From the NCBI GenBank assembly GCA_026988575.1, contig JALSKZ010000053.1, forward strand, positions 37,621 through 101,620: DNA of 64,000 nucleotides. Reading direction: 5' to 3'. This stretch comes from Thermodesulfobacteriales bacterium. Its GTDB lineage: Bacteria; Desulfobacterota; Thermodesulfobacteria; Thermodesulfobacteriales; Thermodesulfatatoraceae. Numbering within the stretch: the first letter of the stretch is position 1; each line of letters begins with the position of its first letter. Below, piece by piece: positions 58,586-64,000 of the stretch. A model generated the notes under the pieces. It was not told the DNA's origin and searched no databases. It saw only the letters and a program-made list of their open reading frames with translations. The translations under genes were made by a program, and so were the position numbers.

Positions 58586-60232
58586 ATGAGAGTTGCTTTG
58601 GCTCAAATAAACCCAATTATTGGCGATTTCGAAGGCAATGTAAGAAAAATATATCATTTTATAGACAAAGCCGTCCGTAAAGCGGTAGATCTAATAATTT
58701 TTCCAGAATTATCCCTGTGTGGTTACCCTCCTAGGGATTTACTAACCCGCAAGGAATTTATTGTTAAGGCCCAACAAGCCTTAAACCAGGTGAGAGAGAA
58801 GGTGCAGGATATTGTGGTCGTATTGGGGTGTCCTGCTTACAATGAAAAACCATACGGTCCAAAGTTAGTAAATAAGGCGGTAGTGCTGGCTGGTGGTAAG
58901 CTTGTGGCCTCCTATACCAAGGCCTTATTACCTGCTTACGATGTTTACGAAGAACCACGTTACTTCCATAGGGAAAAGCAGGTAGTTTCCTTTAGGTGGG
59001 GAAATTATCGATGGGGCCTGACTATATGTGAAGACATATGGAATATAGCCGATTTTGTACCCCATCTCTATGAATTTGACCCCCTTGAGGCGCTGTCCCA
59101 AGAGGGTGTAGATGTCGTAATTAATATTTCTGCAAGTCCGTTCTTTTTGGGCAAGGGTGAGCTGAGGCGCAGACTTTTAGAGCTCCAGGCCCAAAGGACC
59201 CATGCTTTTATCCTTTATTGTAACCAGGTAGGAGCCAATGATCACTTGATTTTTGATGGGCAAAGCCTAATTGTAGGCCCCGATGGACAACTGCTGGCCC
59301 GAGGAAAGGACTTCGAAGAAGATCTGATTATTGCTAACCTAATGGAGAAAAGAGGATCTCTTCATGATGTTTCTGTCCGTTGGGAGGAATCGCTATTTAA
59401 GGCCTTGGTCCTAGGAGTAAGGGACTATTTCTTTAAGACGGGTTTTACTAAGGCCTTAGTAGGGCTATCTGGGGGGATTGACTCATCGGTTACCGCTTCT
59501 ATAGCGGCCAAGGCCCTAGGGGTAGAAAACGTGATAGGCATACTTATGCCTTCTCCTTATACCAGCAGGCAAAGCATTACTGATGCCCTTTTTTTGGCGA
59601 AAAAACTGGGCCTAAAGACCCATACCATCCCCATCACTGCCCCTTTTGAGTCTCTGAATAAGGTGCTTGAAGAGGCAGTGGGCCCGTTAAAGGGGCTTAC
59701 CAAAGAGAATATACAGGCGCGTCTCAGGGGCAACATCCTTATGGCCTTGGCCAACGAATGGGGTGCCTTGGTCTTAAACACCGGGAACAAGAGTGAACTG
59801 GCCGTGGGTTATTGTACCCTATACGGAGATACTTGTGGGGCCTTGGCGGTGCTTTCTGATGTCCCCAAGACTTGGGTGTATGCCCTGGGCCGAGAGATAA
59901 ATCGTCAATATCAAGACGAGGTTATCCCAGAGAGCATTTTTAAAAAACCTCCTTCGGCGGAGCTTCGACCGGATCAAACCGATGAAGACGATCTTCCGCC
60001 CTATAGACTCATTGATGCGGTGGTAAAAGCCTTTGTAGAAGAGGGGTTATCTGCCTCAGAGATCGTGGCGCGGGGGTGGCCTCCCAAGATAGTTTACGAT
60101 ATATTGAGGCGTTTACGTTTGGCAGAATACAAACGCTGGCAATTCCCTCCGGGCTTAAAGGTGACTCCAAAGGCCTTTGGTTTTGGCTGGCGCTACCCCT
60201 TAGCTCAGGGGTTTCGTTTTGAAGAGGGCTAA
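58586..60232 (+). CDS. nadE: Glutamine-dependent NAD+ synthetase
   Basis: From ATG 58586 the protein is 548 aa: an N-terminal nitrilase-type glutaminase domain (A-L-A-Q-I-N-P, F-P-E-L with Glu, and the Cys in L-T-I-C-E-D-I-W) and a C-terminal NAD synthase domain with the P-loop L-S-G-G-I-D-S-S. It amidates nicotinic acid adenine dinucleotide with Gln-derived ammonia. The frame opens 12 codons earlier at a TTG; the ATG is preferred because M-R-V-A-L-A-Q begins the domain. Confidence 0.96.
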   Translation: MRVALAQINPIIGDFEGNVRKIYHFIDKAVRKAVDLIIFPELSLCGYPPRDLLTRKEFIVKAQQALNQVREKVQDIVVVLGCPAYNEKPYGPKLVNKAVVLAGGKLVASYTKALLPAYDVYEEPRYFHREKQVVSFRWGNYRWGLTICEDIWNIADFVPHLYEFDPLEALSQEGVDVVINISASPFFLGKGELRRRLLELQAQRTHAFILYCNQVGANDHLIFDGQSLIVGPDGQLLARGKDFEEDLIIANLMEKRGSLHDVSVRWEESLFKALVLGVRDYFFKTGFTKALVGLSGGIDSSVTASIAAKALGVENVIGILMPSPYTSRQSITDALFLAKKLGLKTHTIPITAPFESLNKVLEEAVGPLKGLTKENIQARLRGNILMALANEWGALVLNTGNKSELAVGYCTLYGDTCGALAVLSDVPKTWVYALGREINRQYQDEVIPESIFKKPPSAELRPDQTDEDDLPPYRLIDAVVKAFVEEGLSASEIVARGWPPKIVYDILRRLRLAEYKRWQFPPGLKVTPKAFGFGWRYPLAQGFRFEEG

Positions 60233-60234
60233 GT

Positions 60235-60894
60235 CTACCAAAATTGCCACTGCTTAAAAAGCAATATATACAGGCCTAGGCTCATGTTAGTCAGGGCGTG
60301 AGCCAAAATAGCCGGCCAAAGATTTTTCGCCCAACAGACTAGGCCGGCGTATACCAAGCCGGCCAGTATTCCAGGAATAATTCTAAAGTGTTCCAAACCA
60401 AACAAGAAGGTAGAGACAAAAAAAGAAAAGTGTTGATAACTGCCTAGAGGGACCTTCTCAAAATTTTTGTCTATGAGAAACCGCATGAGAAAGGAACGCC
60501 AAAATAACTCTTCCATTAAGGGGACCACCATTACGGCTCCAAAGATTCTGATCCCCGCAATAAAGACACCCAGTTTTTTGTCTAACGTAAAAGAAAAAGG
60601 GTCAAAGGAGCTTTCTCCTAGTTTAGGTAAGACATTATCCCAGGCTACCCAAGGATAGACCAAGGCGAGACCTACTATGGCCCCCACAAGGAGATGAGAA
60701 AAACAGGGTCGCTTTTTTAATTCGTCGTATTTATGATACCAAAATAAGAGTAAGCTCCCAACTATAATGGTCTTTGACAAGTAGAAAATATAGCTCTTTT
60801 GCGGAAAAATATTGCCTATTTCGGTAAAAACGAGAAAGACGGCAAAAGGGATTACATAGGGGACCCAGGTTTTTGTGGTGTGTTGGGTCTTCAC
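60235..60894 (-). CDS. CAAX/CPBP-family intramembrane protease, exosortase-associated type
   Basis: The 219-aa membrane protein has E-E-L-F-W-R (the Abi/CPBP E-E-x3-R), F-x-x-E-H-F (where the family has F-x-x-x-H) and H-A-L-T-N near the C-terminus, which together form the metalloprotease site. Sequence style and length resemble the CAAX-related proteins found with exosortase/PEP-CTERM systems, but no exosortase gene is visible here. Start GTG with GGGAGG upstream. Its stop lies 3 bp from nadE's stop on the other strand. Confidence 0.8.
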   Translation of the reverse strand: MKTQHTTKTWVPYVIPFAVFLVFTEIGNIFPQKSYIFYLSKTIIVGSLLLFWYHKYDELKKRPCFSHLLVGAIVGLALVYPWVAWDNVLPKLGESSFDPFSFTLDKKLGVFIAGIRIFGAVMVVPLMEELFWRSFLMRFLIDKNFEKVPLGSYQHFSFFVSTFLFGLEHFRIIPGILAGLVYAGLVCWAKNLWPAILAHALTNMSLGLYILLFKQWQFW

Positions 60895-60955
60895 TTTTCC
60901 TCCCTTGGTCCAAATATTTTTTCTAATTCTTTATCGGAAAGGAGGAGAAAACAAA

Positions 60956-61480
60956 ATGAAAAAAAGTCGTGGATATATTCAAGTTTATACAGGAACGGGA
61001 AAGGGGAAGACCACGGCGGCCTTGGGGCTCACTATTCGGGCTTTAGGGGCCGGCTGGCGGGTTTTTTGGGGGCAATTTATAAAACGCGGAAACTTCAGTG
61101 AGCTAAAGGCCTTAAAACGTTTTGACCCCCAAGTGAAAATTTATCAATTTGGACGAGGTCGTTTTATAAAAGGACACCCAACACCAGAAGACATAGCCTG
61201 TGCCCAAGAAGGATGGCGGTTATGTAAGGAGGCTTTATTTTCTGGTAATTTTGATCTATTAGTCTTTGACGAGTTAAATTTGGCCCTTTATTTCAAACTT
61301 TTGGTCTTAGAGGAAGTCTTGGAAGTGCTGAACCAAAAACCCCTTCCCCCAGAGGTAGTAATCACCGGCCGCTATGCCCCAAACAGACTGCTAGATATAG
61401 CTGATCTGGTAACAGAAATGCGCCAGGTAAAACACTATTACCAAAAGGGCGTTGAAGCTCGCACCGGCATTGAAAAGTGA
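60956..61480 (+). CDS. cobO: Cob(I)alamin adenosyltransferase CobO/BtuR type
   Basis: From ATG 60956 (AAAGGAGGAG upstream) the protein is 174 aa with the P-loop G-T-G-K-G-K-T-T near the start and V-F-D-E-L-N-L-A-L, typical of CobA/CobO. It adenosylates corrinoids for B12 coenzyme synthesis. It stands alone among non-cobalamin genes, divergent from the CAAX protease and convergent with recR, whose stop adjoins it. Confidence 0.93.
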   Translation: MKKSRGYIQVYTGTGKGKTTAALGLTIRALGAGWRVFWGQFIKRGNFSELKALKRFDPQVKIYQFGRGRFIKGHPTPEDIACAQEGWRLCKEALFSGNFDLLVFDELNLALYFKLLVLEEVLEVLNQKPLPPEVVITGRYAPNRLLDIADLVTEMRQVKHYYQKGVEARTGIEK

Positions 61481-62083
61481 TTACAAACGCTGACGGGCCT
61501 CTAAAGCCCTTTTTAGGGTCAACTGGTCTGCATAACGAATATCCATACCCATGGGGATACCACAGGCGATACGGGTCACCTTTACCGAGTATGGTTTTAG
61601 ACATTCTACCAAATAAGCCGCTGTGGCTTCTCCTGCTACTGTGGGAGACAGGGCAATAAGGATTTCCTCTACCGGCTCCCTTTCAAGACGTTCAAGAAGG
61701 GCCTCTATTTTTATTTCCCTGGGCCCTAACCCATCTCTTGGGGAAAGGAGTCCATGCAACACGTGGTATAGACCTTTATAGGCCTTGGATTCCTCAATGG
61801 CGGAAAGGGCAGCAGGGTCTTCTACTATGCAAATTTGGCTCTTATTACGCTCAGGGTCCAGGCAGAAACGGCACCATTCTCCCTCGGCAAAGTTAAAACA
61901 CCGCTTACACAAGCGTACTTTTTCTACTAATTCTAATAGACTATGGGCTAATTCTTGCGTCTCTTCTTTTGGTTGCCCTAGGAGAAAGAGCGCTAGGCGT
62001 GTAGCACTCTTTTCTCCTAACCCAGGTAAACGCGCAAGGTTTTGGACTACCCTTTCCAAGACCTTGGGAAAAACTTTAGACAT
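61481..62083 (-). CDS. recR: Recombination mediator RecR
   Basis: The 200-aa protein has L-P-G-L-G-E-K-S-A-T-R near the start (helix-hairpin-helix), the zinc-finger C-K-R-C...C-R-F-C (about 57-72) and a Toprim domain with V-E-D-P-A-A-L-S-A-I-E. It loads RecA at ssDNA gaps with RecO/RecF. It follows ybaB by 7 bp in the usual dnaX-ybaB-recR order. Confidence 0.96.
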   Translation of the reverse strand: MSKVFPKVLERVVQNLARLPGLGEKSATRLALFLLGQPKEETQELAHSLLELVEKVRLCKRCFNFAEGEWCRFCLDPERNKSQICIVEDPAALSAIEESKAYKGLYHVLHGLLSPRDGLGPREIKIEALLERLEREPVEEILIALSPTVAGEATAAYLVECLKPYSVKVTRIACGIPMGMDIRYADQLTLKRALEARQRL

Positions 62084-62090
62084 GGCTGTA

Positions 62091-62402
62091 TTAAAACAAT
62101 CCAGGGATTTTCAACCCCCCGGTGATCTTAGCCATTTCTTCTTGGACCATCTCTTGCGAGCGCCTAATGGCCTCGTTAACGGCCGCTACTACCAGATCTT
62201 GTAGCATTTCTACATCTTCAGGGTTTACTACTTCGGGGTCTATTTTTATCGCCACAATTTCTTGTTTGCCGTTAGCTATGGCAGTAACCATACCGCCACC
62301 CACAGAAGCTTCTACCGTGCGTTCGGCCAGTTCTTCCTGAAGTTTGGTGATTTTTTTTTGCATCTTTTGTACTTGCCGCATTAGACTTTGCATGTTTTGC
62401 AT
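62091..62402 (-). CDS. ybaB: YbaB/EbfC nucleoid-associated protein
   Basis: The 103-aa protein has the YbaB features: helical N-terminus rich in Met, Gln and Lys (M-R-Q-V-Q-K-M-Q-K-K), V-E-A-S-V-G-G-G-M-V and V-x-x-A-V-N-E-A-I-R-R. It binds DNA as a dimer. ATG 62402 is preceded by AGGAGG at 7 nt and overlaps the end of dnaX by 22 bp. Confidence 0.95.
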   Translation of the reverse strand: MQNMQSLMRQVQKMQKKITKLQEELAERTVEASVGGGMVTAIANGKQEIVAIKIDPEVVNPEDVEMLQDLVVAAVNEAIRRSQEMVQEEMAKITGGLKIPGLF

Positions 62403-63940
62403 GGATGATCCTCCTGTGTTTGATTGTGGACCTTGATTTCGGAAATTTTACCCCCCAGGACCTTTAAGGCTTCCTGCACAATGGGTTTTTCTAACAGTTT
62501 CTGTCGAACAGACGTATTCTCCTGCGGGGCTGTTATATGAAATTTTAACTCCTGGTGTAGTAATTCTCTAGCCAGAGATTTCAAGTCTTCCTGATATTCT
62601 TTTGCAGTTAATAACGAATTTTGTGGTATTTCCAGAACCAGTAGCCCGTTTTCTACCCGCGGCTGGGCCATGGTATCCAAAAGAGAACCCAAAGCAGGTT
62701 TACGTTTTTTCACCTCTGCTACGAAATTTTTCCAAGTAAGCTGGTCTTGTAGAGCTATATTGGTAGTTCTTTCCACCTCTCTGGGGGTTTGAGAGGGCAA
62801 ATTACCTATTTTTTTTTGTAAGTCGGTAACCTTTTCCAGGATTTCTTCGAGACTTACTATTTTTCCTATTTCGCAGGCCTTGGCCACTGTAAGTTCCAAC
62901 GATAGCTTAGGAAATTGACTTAAGCGTAGGGTTTCGAGGGCCTTTAAGAAAATTTGGAATAGTAGCACAAGCATTTCAGGGGAACTGTCCAGGGAAAGGG
63001 CCCTTAAAGTGGACAATTCTCCCTCAGGTATATCATCTAAGGTACCGGTAGGAGACACTTTGATGGCCAGCAGGTGTCTAAAAAATTCGGTAAGTCCCTG
63101 GACGAGATAGGTCAAGTCTACTCCCTGCTCAAATGCTTGGTCTATAACATGAAAAGACCGGGCCAGATCTTGAGCCAAGACGGCTCGTGCAAGGTCTTCA
63201 ACGAGCATCCTGTCAGCCAACCCAAAAGTCTGGATAAGGTCTTCTTGAGTCTTTATCCCCGAAGATATAGCTTGATCTAAAAGAGACAGGGCATCACGTA
63301 CACTGCCTTCGGCCTCTTTAGCCAGTAATAGTAAGGCATCTTCGTGGATTTGAACTCCTTCCTTTTTACAAATATCCTTTAAGTGAACCAAAAGTCGTTG
63401 AAGAGGCAGACGTTTAAAATCGTAGCGCTGACAACGCGATAATATCGTTATTGGTATACGTTGGGCCTCTGTAGTGGCCAAAATAAAGTAAACGTGAGGC
63501 GGTGGTTCTTCTAAAGTCTTAAGTAGGGCGTTAAAGGCCTCGCGGGTAAGCATGTGGGCTTCGTCGATAATATAAACCTTGGTGCGCAGGCGAGAAGGCG
63601 GAAACTTTACGTTTTCGCGGAGTTCGCGGATTTCGTCTATGCCACGGTTAGAAGCGGCGTCGATCTCCTGAACATCTACTGCGCGGCCTTCGGTTATTTC
63701 GCGACAGGCGCTACATTCATTGCAGGGTTCCTCAGCAGGCCCTTTATCGCAATTAAGGGCCTTGGCAAGAATGCGAGCTATGGTAGTCTTACCTACACCG
63801 CGGATGCCCGAAAAAAGCAGGGCATGCGCCAGGCGGTTTTGGGATATGGCGTTTTTAAGGGTGCGCACGACATGTTCTTGGCCAACGACTTCAGCAAAAG
63901 TCTGGGGCCGATATTTCCGTGCTAAAACAAGATATCCCAT
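62381..63940 (-). CDS. dnaX: DNA polymerase III subunit gamma/tau
   Basis: The 519-aa clamp-loader ATPase has the P-loop G-I-R-G-V-G-K-T-T, zinc-binding Cys (C-D-K-G...C-N-E-C-S-A-C), D-E-A-H-M and the arginine-finger S-R-C (I-L-S-R-C-Q-R). The C-terminal domain is short compared with E. coli tau (643 aa). No A-rich slippery run for gamma frameshifting was noticed. The 60 bases left of the window past its start show no gene. Confidence 0.96.
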   Translation of the reverse strand: MGYLVLARKYRPQTFAEVVGQEHVVRTLKNAISQNRLAHALLFSGIRGVGKTTIARILAKALNCDKGPAEEPCNECSACREITEGRAVDVQEIDAASNRGIDEIRELRENVKFPPSRLRTKVYIIDEAHMLTREAFNALLKTLEEPPPHVYFILATTEAQRIPITILSRCQRYDFKRLPLQRLLVHLKDICKKEGVQIHEDALLLLAKEAEGSVRDALSLLDQAISSGIKTQEDLIQTFGLADRMLVEDLARAVLAQDLARSFHVIDQAFEQGVDLTYLVQGLTEFFRHLLAIKVSPTGTLDDIPEGELSTLRALSLDSSPEMLVLLFQIFLKALETLRLSQFPKLSLELTVAKACEIGKIVSLEEILEKVTDLQKKIGNLPSQTPREVERTTNIALQDQLTWKNFVAEVKKRKPALGSLLDTMAQPRVENGLLVLEIPQNSLLTAKEYQEDLKSLARELLHQELKFHITAPQENTSVRQKLLEKPIVQEALKVLGGKISEIKVHNQTQEDHPCKTCKV

Positions 63941-64000
63941 AGCAGCCCTGATTTTAATGCAGGAAGAAGGTCTTTCCTAGTCTCCATGACCCGCATTTTA

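Noticed and set aside
63941..64000. SRP RNA (ffs) or other RNA upstream of dnaX
   Set aside because: Only 60 bases are visible and the conserved SRP tetraloop and asymmetric loop sequences are not recognisable.

Overview
The window is a gene-dense chromosomal segment (about 66 protein genes, intergenic gaps mostly under 150 bp, no rRNA or tRNA seen) from a Gram-negative, flagellated, anaerobic-type bacterium. Outer-membrane biogenesis genes (BamA, LptD, LolC/LolD, Pal, Skp), FlgM, a GH57 glucan enzyme, a radical SAM/MEMO operon, CcsB/HemA and, above all, a complete yedE-tusA-dsrE cluster fit a thermophilic sulfur-metabolising member of Thermodesulfobacteriota. This assignment is inference from gene content; no marker rRNA is present.

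Layout. 1-4.2 kb: MFS exporter (cut by the left edge), PAP2 phosphatase, GT39 glycosyltransferase and an unknown protein. 4.2-8.5 kb: PAS histidine kinase, FAD oxidoreductase, Usp, PHP phosphoesterase, 23S pseudouridine synthase. 8.5-16.5 kb (minus strand): an operon thrC, a small secreted protein interrupted by an in-frame TGA, lysS, lolC/E, lolD, bamA. 16.6-22.4 kb (plus): Hsp70-like/DUF3731 protein, HU-like protein, Cys-rich protein, pal, skp, glucokinase. 22.4-25.4 kb (minus): acpS, nnrD/E, tsaE, DUF1614. 25.5-28.2 kb (plus): rtcB, HIT, yjbQ, ssb. 28.2-30.3 kb (minus): ccsB, hemA. 30.3-31.0 kb: the only long gene-free stretch, holding a nested inverted-repeat (MITE-like) element and degenerate direct repeats. 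31-37.9 kb: GH57 enzyme; flgM and its partner; and an operon of ParB-like protein, MEMO protein with a PqqD-like N-terminal domain, and B12-type radical SAM protein. 38.1-40.5 kb: yedE, tusA, dsrE and two small conserved genes (the last only 59 aa), the arrangement called the YTD cluster in sulfur-disproportionating bacteria. 40.5-49.6 kb: hpt with a 42-aa membrane protein, rhodanese, glyQS, corA, uppP, an HtrA-like protein lacking its catalytic triad, a methyltransferase, trpC. 49.6-64 kb: AddB-like nuclease, pyrR, birA, thiC, pgsA, lptD, nadE, a CAAX-type membrane protease, cobO, recR, ybaB, dnaX.

The points most worth following are the YTD cluster with its own promoter and palindrome, the ParB/MEMO-PqqD/radical SAM operon, the TGA-interrupted gene with a hairpin placed like a bacterial SECIS, the triad-less HtrA homologue, and a shared TAGCAG...CTGCTA element ahead of rtcB, glyQ and the Hsp70 gene. 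All positions and motifs were read by eye; family assignments rest on motif recognition and no database search was run.
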